Shown here: one piece after another, positions 16,579 through 25,179 of the stretch | Numbering within the stretch: the stretch's first letter is position 1 | Layout of the letters: every line of letters begins with the position of its first letter | Origin: a bacterium | GTDB lineage: Bacteria; JAMCPX01 | Length of the DNA stretch: 64,000 nucleotides | Reading direction: 5' to 3' | Assembly: GCA_021787665.1 (NCBI GenBank) | Contig: JAJYLN010000012.1 | Span: 1 to 64,000, forward strand | Program-made: the position numbers and the translations under genes | The notes under the pieces: model-generated | Seen by the model: the letters and a program-made list of their open reading frames with translations, nothing else | Told to the model about the DNA's origin: nothing | Database searches by the model: none

Positions 16579-19214
16579 CACTTCCTCTTCTGGAAGAGCT
16601 TGCCCTTCTCCCCTATCCAGTCGACCACCACGGCGCTCGCTATGAACACGGATGAGTACGTCCCCACGATCACGCCGATCAGCATAGCGAGGGAAAAGTC
16701 GTGCAAAACCGAGCCTCCCATGAGGTACATGGCGAGCACCACCAGGAAGACCGTGAGTGAAGTGATGATCGTCCTGCTCAGCACCTCGTTGATGCTCCTG
16801 TTGAACAGCTCTATGTTCGTCTCGCCCTTCCTCGTCCTCAGCCGCTCCCGGATCCTGTCGAACACGACGACCGTGTCCGTGAGTGAGTAGCCCGCCAGGG
16901 TAAGGAGCGCCGTGACAACGAGCAGCGTTATCTCCTTGTCAAGCAGGTAAAAGATGCCGAGCACCACGAGCACATCGTGTGCGGTCGCTATCGTGGCAGC
17001 GACGCCGAACTTGAACTCGAAACGCCACGCAATGTAGATGATAATCGCGACCAGCGAGAGGATGATCGCCCAGAGGGCGTTCTTCTGCAGGTCCTTGCCC
17101 ACGACCGGGCCTATCTCGTTCGTGCTCTCAACATCGAAACTGTTGTTCGGAAAGGACGCCTTCAGCGCTGCGATAATCTCGTCCGCCACGCTCGTGCGCA
17201 AGCCCTTGACGTTCTTGACGTCGATCAGGAACTCGTCCAGCCTGGGCAACTCCTGGATCTCCGGGGCCGGGATGTCCGTCTTCCTCAGGGCCTTCCGAAT
17301 ATCCGAGGTGCTGATGGGCTTCGAGAATTTCACCTGAACCGAGGTGCCGCCGCCGAAATCGATCCCGAGGTTCGCCTTGCCTCTGCCTATCTGGACGCTC
17401 GCGATGATGCCGAGAAGGACAAGCACGCCTGATACGACGTACGTGTACCGCCTCATCTCCATGAAGTGGATGTCGTGCTTGCCGATGAACTCGAGGAACC
17501 TCAGCCTTGTCAGCCTCACCCGGGAGTTCAGGTAGTCGAAAAATGCCCTGGTCGCGAAGAGCCCGGTGAACAGGTTCAGCGTGACGCCGATGCTGAGGGT
17601 CACGGCGAAACCCTTGATGGGACCGGTCCCGAACAGGTACAGAATAACGGCCGTAATCAGGGTCGTTATGTGGGAGTCTATGATGGTGTAGAACGCCTTG
17701 TCGTACCCGGCGTCAACGGCCGTTCTCACGGGCTTACCGAGCTTGAGCTCCTCCCGTGTCCTCTCGAAGTTCAGCACGTTGGTGTCCACGGCCATACCGA
17801 TGGACAGGATGATGCCAGCGATGCCGGGCAGCGTAAGGGTCGCTCCAAACAGGGCGAGCAGGGCGAGGAGCATCACCACGTTGATGACGAGACCGATGTC
17901 CGCAATGACACCGGCGATGATATAGTAAACGAGCATGAACAAGACCACGAAGATGCCCCCGGCCACGGCCGCGGTCATACCGTCCTTGATGGAGTCCGTA
18001 CCGAGCGTCGGTCCGACGACATTCTTCATGAGCACCTTGACCGGGGCCGGTAAGGCACCAGCTCGCAGCACGATCGCGAGGTCCTTCGCCTCATTCTCGG
18101 TGAAGCTGCCGGTTATCTGGGCTACGCCGCCGCTGATCCGCTCACGGATGCTCGGCGCGGAGTAGACGATATTGTCCAGAACGATCGCCAGCCTCTGCCC
18201 CACGTGCGCCGCGGTGAGCTGATCGAACAGCCGAGCGCCTCTGGAGTTGAAGCGTATCGAGACATACGGCTGGTTGTATTCGCCGCCAATCTGCATCCTC
18301 GCATCCGTGAGCATGTCCCCGGTCATGGAGATATCCCTGTCCAAGACGTACGTCTGGTAGGTCGTGATGTTGGTACTGGTGTCCCTGTTTACCTGGTACC
18401 CGATCTCGTACTGGGGTGGGACCTTGCCCGCAAGGAATTGCACGAGCTTGTCCTTGTCGTACGACCAGAGGTAGGGGCTGTTGACGGTCCCCCCTGCTGC
18501 CACGGGGACCGGGCTCGATCCCGCGTAGATCCCCTCCGGCAGGGCCTTGACGTCCTTCGTGAGGTCCGTCATAAAGGCCGGCGACTCGTCCACGAGCATG
18601 AACTCGAGCTGTGCGGTCTTCCCGATAACCTTTATGGCCCTCTCCGGGTTCTTTATCCCCGGTAGCTCGACGACTATCTGCTGGTTGCCCTGCGGCTGTA
18701 TGATCGGCTCGGTCACACCGAACTGGTCCACGCGGTTCCTGATGTTTTCCACCGCCTGGGACAGGATGTGTCCTTTCATGTAGGCCACTTCAGCGCTCGT
18801 CAGGGCCAGCACGAAAGACGGCGGCCTGGAAGTGTCGAGCTTCCTGAGGTCCGGGAAGTCGTCCTTCACGATGGTCAGGAAGCTGTCCACATCGCCCGGC
18901 CGCACGAGCGTGACGTCGATCTCGCCGGACGTCGTCACGGAGATAGACTGGAGGGCGATCTGTTTGCTATTGATGGACGTCTTCAGCTCATTCGCCTTCC
19001 TCGTCAGGTCGTCCTTGATGGCCTTATCGATGTCCACGCCAAACACGAGGTACGTTCCCCCCTTGAGGTCCAGGCCGAGGTTCAGCTTGGCGGACGGGAA
19101 CAGGCTCTTCCACCACCCCGGCAGCGTCTCTATGAACGAAGGCAGGACGATGAAGACGGAAAGGACCGTCAGCAAACCTACGAGTACCAGCCTCCATACA
19201 ATATTTTTCCGCAT
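16578..19214 (-). CDS. secDF: Fused protein translocase subunit SecDF
   Basis: 878 residues carrying SecD and SecF in one chain. The SecD half (about 1-565) has a first membrane helix, a large periplasmic P1 region (about 60-395) and five clustered helices. The SecF half begins near residue 580 with another signal-like helix, a smaller periplasmic domain and five helices ending near 865. SecDF uses proton flow to pull exported proteins out of SecYEG. Start follows AAGGAGC. The junction is continuous without a stop. The fusion is common in Gram-positive bacteria and occurs in some other phyla. Confidence 0.95.
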   Translation of the reverse strand: MRKNIVWRLVLVGLLTVLSVFIVLPSFIETLPGWWKSLFPSAKLNLGLDLKGGTYLVFGVDIDKAIKDDLTRKANELKTSINSKQIALQSISVTTSGEIDVTLVRPGDVDSFLTIVKDDFPDLRKLDTSRPPSFVLALTSAEVAYMKGHILSQAVENIRNRVDQFGVTEPIIQPQGNQQIVVELPGIKNPERAIKVIGKTAQLEFMLVDESPAFMTDLTKDVKALPEGIYAGSSPVPVAAGGTVNSPYLWSYDKDKLVQFLAGKVPPQYEIGYQVNRDTSTNITTYQTYVLDRDISMTGDMLTDARMQIGGEYNQPYVSIRFNSRGARLFDQLTAAHVGQRLAIVLDNIVYSAPSIRERISGGVAQITGSFTENEAKDLAIVLRAGALPAPVKVLMKNVVGPTLGTDSIKDGMTAAVAGGIFVVLFMLVYYIIAGVIADIGLVINVVMLLALLALFGATLTLPGIAGIILSIGMAVDTNVLNFERTREELKLGKPVRTAVDAGYDKAFYTIIDSHITTLITAVILYLFGTGPIKGFAVTLSIGVTLNLFTGLFATRAFFDYLNSRVRLTRLRFLEFIGKHDIHFMEMRRYTYVVSGVLVLLGIIASVQIGRGKANLGIDFGGGTSVQVKFSKPISTSDIRKALRKTDIPAPEIQELPRLDEFLIDVKNVKGLRTSVADEIIAALKASFPNNSFDVESTNEIGPVVGKDLQKNALWAIILSLVAIIIYIAWRFEFKFGVAATIATAHDVLVVLGIFYLLDKEITLLVVTALLTLAGYSLTDTVVVFDRIRERLRTRKGETNIELFNRSINEVLSRTIITSLTVFLVVLAMYLMGGSVLHDFSLAMLIGVIVGTYSSVFIASAVVVDWIGEKGKLFQKRK

Positions 19215-19224
19215 GTTTGCTCCT

Positions 19225-19899
19225 TTAGATTAATTTCACGTTATTGATAAACATCGAAAACCTGGTCCCCAGGTACTCCGCGGCACGCCTGCACAAGAGC
19301 ATCCTCGTCAGGAATATCTCGAAATACTCGACGACTTCGGATATCCCGGTATCGATCTCCAGGTTCAGCTTGATCTGCTTCTCCTCCCCGTCGACCTCGA
19401 GCCCGGACTGGGTCACTGCATAGTTGACCCGGTCGTGGATGTCGAACGAGATGAAGTTCCTGTTCCGTACGCGCGTCCGATGGACGTCCGCCTTGTCCGC
19501 AACGATGACTGCAGCCGTGACCGCGCTCGTGATCTCCACGCTCTCTTCCTCGTGGTTGCCGATCGCGCTCATCACCACTGCGGCGTCCTCGATGCTGAAG
19601 CCGTTGTTCTCGAGGATATCCTTCGCGACGAAGGCGCTGAACACATTGTGGTTCACACGGCCGATGAAGTTACCGATATCATGGAGGTAGCCGGCCGCGC
19701 CCGCGAGCAGGATGCTCTTCGCCGGGAAGCCGAGTCTCTCGAGGATGTACCCAGCCCGCTGCGAAACGAACAGGGCATGCCTCCTGCCGTGTTCCGTGTA
19801 TCCTATTTGCTCGAGATGCCGGTCAGCAAGGTCGATGTACACGGCGGTTCTGGGATCGTCCATGACCTGCTGCAGGACCTTGCTGACCGGGACGTCCAT
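19225..19899 (-). CDS. HD-domain phosphohydrolase of unknown substrate
   Basis: 224 residues. An HD domain spans about 25-140 with the metal ligands H (EHGRRH), HD (LHDIG), H (GNHEE) and D (VADKAD) all present, so it should be active. The C-terminal 70 residues are a separate alpha/beta segment without a recognised family. It is placed between yajC and secDF with 8- and 10-base gaps, so it is co-expressed with the Sec accessory genes. The substrate cannot be predicted; nucleotide or cyclic-dinucleotide hydrolysis are possible for this superfamily. Confidence 0.8.
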   Translation of the reverse strand: MDVPVSKVLQQVMDDPRTAVYIDLADRHLEQIGYTEHGRRHALFVSQRAGYILERLGFPAKSILLAGAAGYLHDIGNFIGRVNHNVFSAFVAKDILENNGFSIEDAAVVMSAIGNHEEESVEITSAVTAAVIVADKADVHRTRVRNRNFISFDIHDRVNYAVTQSGLEVDGEEKQIKLNLEIDTGISEVVEYFEIFLTRMLLCRRAAEYLGTRFSMFINNVKLI

Positions 19900-19906
19900 C
19901 GCTGCT

Positions 19907-20275
19907 CTACTTGCCCGTATCTCCGACCTTTTCCGCTGGCGCAGGCTGGGCCGTATAGCCGGTGATGTGCGCCTTCTCTATCTTTATCCTGACGCCCTCG
20001 GCGATCTCGAGTGTGATCGCATTGTTCGATATGCCGGCGATCTTGCCGTACAAGCCGCCCGAGGTAATGACCTCGTCGCCCTTCTTCAGGTTCGTAATGA
20101 ACTCCTGGTGTTTCTTCATCTTTTTCTGCTGTGGTCGTATCAGCAGCAGCCAGAAGATGGCAAAGATTATGATCAGGGGCAGGAACATGCTCATCAGGCC
20201 GGACATGCCGCCTCCCTGAGCGCCCGTCGTACCGGTCTGCTGCATGGCACCCATTGCGTATGCGATTGTATCCAT
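19907..20275 (-). CDS. yajC: Preprotein translocase accessory protein YajC
   Basis: 122 residues. A single transmembrane helix (about 27-48: SMFLPLIIIFAIFWLLLIRP) precedes the conserved QQKKMKKHQEFI and GDEVITSGGLYGKI segments. YajC associates with SecDF at the SecYEG translocon, and the gene is first in the yajC-HD-secDF-recJ set. The N-terminal 25 residues are Gly/Gln/Met-rich. ATG follows GGAGAG. Confidence 0.95.
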   Translation of the reverse strand: MDTIAYAMGAMQQTGTTGAQGGGMSGLMSMFLPLIIIFAIFWLLLIRPQQKKMKKHQEFITNLKKGDEVITSGGLYGKIAGISNNAITLEIAEGVRIKIEKAHITGYTAQPAPAEKVGDTGK

Positions 20276-20309
20276 CGTGTCTCTCCTTCTTTTTTTCTAT
20301 CTTTTCTAA

Positions 20310-20354
20310 AGGGACAGCGCCCTATTTATTGGAACGAAATAAGGCGATGTCCCT
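20310..20354. repeat. Near-perfect 18-bp inverted repeat (possible mobile palindrome or hairpin)
   Basis: Arms at 20310-20327 (AGGGACAGCGCCCTATTT) and 20337-20354 (AAATAAGGCGATGTCCCT) pair with two mismatches around a 9-base loop. The outer AGGGACA/TGTCCCT ends recall the small GTCCCT-ended palindromes linked to IS200-type REP transposases in many GC-rich genomes, but that link is from memory. It lies between the divergent yajC and xer genes, so it is not a simple terminator for either. Confidence 0.6.
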
Positions 20355-20394
20355 ATCCACCGTAAATGAACCGCGGGACCTTGTCAAATTAAAG

Positions 20395-20411
20395 CGTACC
20401 GATCGGGTACG
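20395..20411. promoter_or_regulatory. Palindrome between yajC and the tyrosine recombinase gene
   Basis: CGTACC and GGTACG flank GATCG, a perfect 6-bp inverted repeat. It is 43 bases before the xerC ATG and could be an operator or the target of a dimeric DNA-binding protein. No function is known. Confidence 0.35.
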
Positions 20412-20453
20412 ACGGTTGAAAAACCGGCCAGGGTGTGGTAGATTCGTTCACTG

Positions 20454-21356
20454 ATGGAACGTACTGTCGAGATGTTCAGGACCTACCTTGGCGTAGAGAA
20501 GGCCGCTACATCCAACACCATCGACGCCTACCTCGCCGACGTCGGGCAGTTCGCCCTTTATCTCGACGGCCTGCGCCCCCGTAGGACCCTGGAATCGGCC
20601 GGCGTTCCGGAACTGAGGGGTTTCGTAGCCTCGCTGCTCAAGACGGACAAAAAAAGCTCGGTGGGGCGCAAGCTCGCAGCGCTGAAGACCTTCTACAAGT
20701 TCCTGCTCAGAGAGCACATCATCGCGATGAATCCTGCCGCCCTCCTATCCCTGCCGAAGAAGGACAGGACCTTGCCGGGCTTCCTGAACGTCGACGAGAC
20801 CTTCGGGCTGCTCGGGCTACCGGAAACTGACAGCGTGTCCGGCCTGAGGGACCGGGCCATACTCGAGCTGTTCTATGCGAGCGGCCTGCGGGTCTCGGAG
20901 CTCGCCGGACTGGATATCGGGAATATTGACCTCGCCATAGGGTATGTCAGGGTCATCGGCAAGGGCCGCAAGGAGCGCGTCGTGCCGGTCAACGCCAAGG
21001 CACTGCAGGCCATCCAGGCATATCTGACAGCAAGGACAGGCTTCTTCAGGAACGACGACGGAAAGGCGCTCTTCGTGAACAGGCGTGGTGCCAGGATTAC
21101 GAGGAGGGGAGTAGGCCTGATCGTAAGAAAATACATGGTACAGTCAGGCATAAACAAGCATATAAGCCCGCACTCCTTGCGGCACACCTTCGCGACGCAT
21201 CTGCTGGACGCGGGCGCGGATCTGCGGCTGATCCAGGAGCTCCTCGGACACGCGAGCATTTCGACCACGCAGGTCTATACCCACACGAGCATGGACAGGT
21301 TGATGAAGGTCTACGACGATGCGCATCCCCGTGCGCATAAGAAAGACCGGGGATAA
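20454..21356 (+). CDS. xerC: Tyrosine recombinase XerC/XerD-like
   Basis: 300 residues. A SAM-like N-domain (about 1-85) precedes the catalytic domain, where all active residues can be placed: Arg146, Lys170, His240, Arg243, His266 and nucleophile Tyr275. Size and its place beside hslVU, as in many bacteria that have xerC-hslV-hslU, suggest the housekeeping chromosome-dimer resolvase rather than an element integrase. No good ribosome site precedes the ATG at 20454; the Met at residue 7 is an alternative start. Confidence 0.9.
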   Translation: MERTVEMFRTYLGVEKAATSNTIDAYLADVGQFALYLDGLRPRRTLESAGVPELRGFVASLLKTDKKSSVGRKLAALKTFYKFLLREHIIAMNPAALLSLPKKDRTLPGFLNVDETFGLLGLPETDSVSGLRDRAILELFYASGLRVSELAGLDIGNIDLAIGYVRVIGKGRKERVVPVNAKALQAIQAYLTARTGFFRNDDGKALFVNRRGARITRRGVGLIVRKYMVQSGINKHISPHSLRHTFATHLLDAGADLRLIQELLGHASISTTQVYTHTSMDRLMKVYDDAHPRAHKKDRG

Positions 21357-21534
21357 AGGCCTTCCGTGAAGAATACTCAACCCAAAATTCCATCGTGGTT
21401 TCCATGGACCCGAGACCGAGGGTCCTCGACGGTATATCCACACTGCCGTGGAACATATTTCTGGAGAGACTCTGGGCCGACGAAATAATCCAGTGAGTAA
21501 CCGGGTCATCCCTTCACACTGTTTTATGTAAGTC

Positions 21535-21563
21535 TTGATATTGACTATCTGCTGCAATATATT
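21535..21563 (+). promoter_or_regulatory. Predicted promoter of hslVU
   Basis: TTGATA at 21535-21540 and TATATT at 21558-21563 are separated by 17 bases, and the hslV ATG lies 31 bases further on. A heat-shock-type site was not recognised. Prediction is by pattern only. Confidence 0.5.
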
Positions 21564-21594
21564 CGGAAGTATATCTTTTTTACAGGGAGATACC

Positions 21595-22122
21595 ATGTTT
21601 CAGGGGACCACGATCATAGCGGTTAGGCGCAACGGCAAGGTCGTCATGGCCGGGGACGGCCAGGTGACCATGGGAGACACGATCATGAAGCACACGGCAA
21701 AGAAGGTGCGGAGGCTGTACAACGATACGGTACTCGTAGGCTTTGCAGGCTCCACGGCGGACGCCTTCACGCTGTTCAGCAGGTTCGAGTCGAAGCTTGA
21801 GGAATTCAGAGGCAATCTCATGAAGGCCGCGGTACAGCTCGCTAAAGACTGGAGGACGGACAAGATCCTGCGCAGACTTGAGGCACTGCTCATTGCAGCG
21901 GACCGGACTTCGTCCCTCCTGCTGTCCGGTACCGGGGATGTCATCGAGCCGGATGAAGACATCATCGCCATAGGCTCCGGGGGCAGCTACGCGCTCGCAG
22001 CTGCAAAGGCACTGAAAAGCTTCTCCAATCTCGAGGCGAGGGCTATTGCTGAAAACGCGATGAAAATAGCGTCGGAAATCTGTATTTACACGAACAACAC
22101 TATTACGTTAGAAGAACTCTAA
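21595..22122 (+). CDS. hslV: ATP-dependent protease subunit HslV
   Basis: 175-residue proteasome-like peptidase. The nucleophile Thr is in the conserved [10 protein letters not shown] segment; here MFQG precedes the Thr pair and must be removed. AGDGQVT and the SGTGDVIEP region match the family. It assembles as a double hexamer capped by HslU. ATG at 21595 follows AGGGAGA, and hslU starts 12 bases downstream. Confidence 0.96.
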   Translation: MFQGTTIIAVRRNGKVVMAGDGQVTMGDTIMKHTAKKVRRLYNDTVLVGFAGSTADAFTLFSRFESKLEEFRGNLMKAAVQLAKDWRTDKILRRLEALLIAADRTSSLLLSGTGDVIEPDEDIIAIGSGGSYALAAAKALKSFSNLEARAIAENAMKIASEICIYTNNTITLEEL

Positions 22123-22134
22123 AGGGGTAAAACA

Positions 22135-23553
22135 ATGAGGAAACCAAGGAACGCCGCCGTCCAGATCGAGAAAACGGAGCAGCCCGATCTGAGCGATACG
22201 CTTATGCCCGTCGGCATAGTCCAGGAACTCGACCGGTACATCGTCGGACAAAAGGACGCAAAGAAGATGGTCGCCATTGCGCTGAGGAACCGGTGGCGCA
22301 GACAGCACGTCCCCGCAGAGATTCGCGACGAGATAGCGCCCAAGAACATTATCATGATAGGCCCCACCGGCATCGGGAAGACCGAGATCGCGCGGCGGCT
22401 CGCACGGCTCGCTCAGGCGCCCTTCATCAAGGTGGAGGCATCGAAGTACACAGAGGTCGGGTACGTGGGGAGGGACGTGGAGTCCATCATCAGGGACATC
22501 GTGGAAATTTCCGTCAAGATGGTCCGTGAGGAGGAGGAAGACAAGCTCCTGCCCAAAGCCGAAGAACTCACGGAGGAGCGGCTGCTGGACCTGCTGCTCC
22601 CGCTAAAGAAAAAACCCGTGAACAACAAGCAGCAGGACGGGGAACAGAAGGCGCTCGAAGTCGTCGAGGACGCAAAGAGCACCAGGGAAAAATTCAGGGT
22701 GATGCTGCGGGACGGCAAGTTCGACAACAGGTATGTCGAGATGGACATCCAATACATGCCTACGCCGGTCATCGAGGTTTTCTCCGGCATGGGGAGCGAA
22801 GAGATGGAGTTTAACCTGAGGGAGATGTTCGAGACCATGCTCCCGAAGAAGACGAAGAAAAAAAAGATAAAGATAAGCGAGGCCAGGGAGCTCATCGTTC
22901 AGCAGGAGCTCGAAAAGCTCGTGGACATGGACAAGGTCGTCAGGACCGCGACAAAGAAGGTCGAGGAGTCGGGCATCGTGTTCGTGGACGAGATAGACAA
23001 GATAGCGAGCAAGGACTCCGGCTACGGCCCGGACGTTTCCAGGGAGGGCGTGCAGAGGGATCTGCTCCCGCTGATCGAGGGCACGACGGTCATGACGAAG
23101 TACGGTATGGTGAGGACCGACCACATGCTCTTCATAGCTGCGGGCGCCTTCCACGTCAGCAAGCCATCGGACCTGATACCCGAGCTGCAGGGGAGGTTCC
23201 CCATACGGGTGGAGCTCGACCCTCTGACCAAAGAGGACTTCGTGAGGATACTCACCGAGCCGGACAACGCACTGACCAAGCAGTACACCGAGTTGCTGAA
23301 GACCGAAGACATACAGCTCACCTTTACCCGGAGCGCCGTGGAAAAGATAGCAGAGATAGCGAGCATCAGCAACGACAGGCTCGAGAACATCGGAGCGAGG
23401 AGGCTGCACACCGTCATGGAGAGACTCCTCGAGGACATATCCTTCGACACTGCGAAGTACAAAAGCACGCGGATCGCGATAGACGAGAGTTACGTGGCAG
23501 AGAAGCTCAACCCGATCCTCAAAAACGAGGACCTCAGCAAGTACATCCTGTAG
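22135..23553 (+). CDS. hslU: ATP-dependent protease ATPase subunit HslU
   Basis: 472-residue AAA+ unfoldase. Walker [10 protein letters not shown] lies near residue 83, followed by the GYVGRDVE pore loop. An inserted I domain (about 120-260) precedes Walker [10 protein letters not shown] and the arginine-rich sensor region ([10 protein letters not shown]). The C-terminus SKYIL matches the tail that docks into HslV. The I domain contains long charged, probably flexible stretches. Likely co-transcribed with hslV and argB. Confidence 0.96.
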   Translation: MRKPRNAAVQIEKTEQPDLSDTLMPVGIVQELDRYIVGQKDAKKMVAIALRNRWRRQHVPAEIRDEIAPKNIIMIGPTGIGKTEIARRLARLAQAPFIKVEASKYTEVGYVGRDVESIIRDIVEISVKMVREEEEDKLLPKAEELTEERLLDLLLPLKKKPVNNKQQDGEQKALEVVEDAKSTREKFRVMLRDGKFDNRYVEMDIQYMPTPVIEVFSGMGSEEMEFNLREMFETMLPKKTKKKKIKISEARELIVQQELEKLVDMDKVVRTATKKVEESGIVFVDEIDKIASKDSGYGPDVSREGVQRDLLPLIEGTTVMTKYGMVRTDHMLFIAAGAFHVSKPSDLIPELQGRFPIRVELDPLTKEDFVRILTEPDNALTKQYTELLKTEDIQLTFTRSAVEKIAEIASISNDRLENIGARRLHTVMERLLEDISFDTAKYKSTRIAIDESYVAEKLNPILKNEDLSKYIL

Positions 23554-23559
23554 GCCGGC

Positions 23560-24429
23560 ATGGAAAAGTTCATCCAAAAAGCGTCGGTCTTGGTAGAGGC
23601 GCTCCCGTACATCAAGCAATTCTACGGCAAGACCTTCGTGTTCAAGCTGGGCGGGCACGCGATGCTCGACGAGCAGCTCAAGGAAAACTTTGCACGGGAC
23701 ATCATTCTGCTCTGGTACATCGGGCTCAAGCCCATCATCGTGCATGGCGGCGGTCCCCAGATAGATGACCTGCTGAAGCAGCTCGGTAAGGAGAGCAAGT
23801 TCGTTGACGGGCTTCGCGTCACGGACAGCAAGACCATGGACGTCGTGGAGATGGTGCTCGTGGGTAAGATAAACAAGGACATCGTCGGACTAATCAACCA
23901 CCATGGGGGAAAGGCCGTAGGCATCAGCGGGAAAGACGGCAAGCTCTTGGTCGCAAAGAAGATCGAGATGCAGGGGCACAGCGGCGAAGGAGCTGGCGTT
24001 GACATGGGAAGGACCGGCGACATTATCGGTACGGACACCAAGCTCATACGGACACTGGAGCTCAACCACTTCATCCCGGTCATAGCCCCGGTGGCCGTCG
24101 GGGACGATGGCCAAGCATTCAACGTGAATGCCGATATCGCCGCCGCAAAGATAGCGGCATCGCTCAAGGCGGAGAAGCTCATCCTGCTCACGGACGTAGC
24201 AGGTGTCATGGACAGCAGCAGTAAGCTGATCTCGAACATAAAGTCACCGGACATCGATGACCTCATACGCTCTGGCGCTATCACCGGCGGCATGATACCC
24301 AAAGTGACGTACGCGTCCGAGGCGATAGCGCATGGCGTACGGAAATGCCACATCATCGACGGCCGGATCCCCCACGCGATCCTGCTGGAGATATTCACGC
24401 CTGAGGGCGTGGGCACCGAGATAGCGTAG
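23560..24429 (+). CDS. argB: Acetylglutamate kinase
   Basis: 289-residue amino-acid kinase. The HGGGPQI glycine-rich loop lies near residue 65, with KLGGHAM at the N-terminus and GGMIPKV near residue 245; these bind N-acetylglutamate and ATP. The N-terminal helix (residues 1-20) is the type found in hexameric, arginine-inhibited enzymes. It catalyses the second step of arginine synthesis. Only 6 bases separate it from the hslU stop and the ribosome site is weak, so translation may be coupled. No other arg gene is nearby. Confidence 0.95.
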   Translation: MEKFIQKASVLVEALPYIKQFYGKTFVFKLGGHAMLDEQLKENFARDIILLWYIGLKPIIVHGGGPQIDDLLKQLGKESKFVDGLRVTDSKTMDVVEMVLVGKINKDIVGLINHHGGKAVGISGKDGKLLVAKKIEMQGHSGEGAGVDMGRTGDIIGTDTKLIRTLELNHFIPVIAPVAVGDDGQAFNVNADIAAAKIAASLKAEKLILLTDVAGVMDSSSKLISNIKSPDIDDLIRSGAITGGMIPKVTYASEAIAHGVRKCHIIDGRIPHAILLEIFTPEGVGTEIA

Positions 24430-24432
24430 CCG

Positions 24433-25179
24433 CTATTTCATGCGGCTCTTGATCTCGAACAGGGCGATGCCGGCGGACACGGAGGCATTCAGGGATGCCG
24501 GACGACCGGACAGAGGTATCGAAACGACAACATCGCACACGTCAATCACCGGTCTCCGTATGCCGCTGCCCTCGCCCCCTACAACGAGCACAGCACCGGC
24601 CCGTGCATCCACATCGCCGAACCCGGCCTTCCCCTGCATATCGAGCGCTACCGCGGTCAGCCCGCCGGCTTTTAACGACTCCACCTCTGAACGCAGGTTG
24701 GCGACCACCGCAATGTCGATGAACTCCGTAGCCCCGCTCGATGCCTTGACCACGACCGGGGAGATGCCGACGGAGCGCCGCTTCGTAAGAAGCACGCCGT
24801 GGAGCCCAAGACACGATGCCGTCCTGATGATCGCACCGGTATTATGGGGGTCCTGGACCTCGTCGAGCGCTATGATGAAGGGCCGCTCGCCTCGCTGGGC
24901 CGCCTTCGCGAGCATGGACTGGATATCGGAGTACGGGTACGGCACGAACATGCCAACGACCCCCTGGTGATCATTGGTCGAGGCAATCCTTGCAAGCTCC
25001 TGCCGCGGGACGGCACTGAGAGGTACGCCCCGCTCCCTGGCAAGACGCCGCAGGACGTCCTCGTACCTGTCGCCCCTCGAGCCTGACAGGTAGATTCTGA
25101 GGGCCCTCCTCTTCCCTGCGGTCAGGGCCTCTACCACCGGATTGATACCGTAGATGACGTCAGCGGATTTATGCTCCAC
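24433..25179 (-). CDS. rlmB: TrmH-family RNA 2'-O-methyltransferase (RlmB-like)
   Basis: 248-residue SpoU/TrmH methyltransferase. An N-terminal substrate-binding domain (about 1-75) precedes the knotted SAM domain with ALDEVQDPHNTGAIIRTA, GGEGSGIR and the final IPLSGRPASLNASVSAGIALFE motif, matching the three SpoU motifs. RlmB methylates G2251 of 23S rRNA; related TrmH paralogues modify tRNA, so the exact target is inferred. The GTG at 25179 follows GGAGGAGGG and overlaps the protease stop by 11 bases. Confidence 0.85.
   Translation of the reverse strand: MEHKSADVIYGINPVVEALTAGKRRALRIYLSGSRGDRYEDVLRRLARERGVPLSAVPRQELARIASTNDHQGVVGMFVPYPYSDIQSMLAKAAQRGERPFIIALDEVQDPHNTGAIIRTASCLGLHGVLLTKRRSVGISPVVVKASSGATEFIDIAVVANLRSEVESLKAGGLTAVALDMQGKAGFGDVDARAGAVLVVGGEGSGIRRPVIDVCDVVVSIPLSGRPASLNASVSAGIALFEIKSRMK

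Noticed and set aside
15310-16890. 526-codon plus-strand frame opposite recJ and secDF
   Set aside because: Reverse-strand shadow of two well-supported genes; Arg/Val/Asp-rich with no domain.
21384-21495. Short open frame with several starts (about 30-37 codons) between xerC and hslV
   Set aside because: No ribosome site and no family; the promoter of hslV lies just after it. A small protein is possible but not supported.
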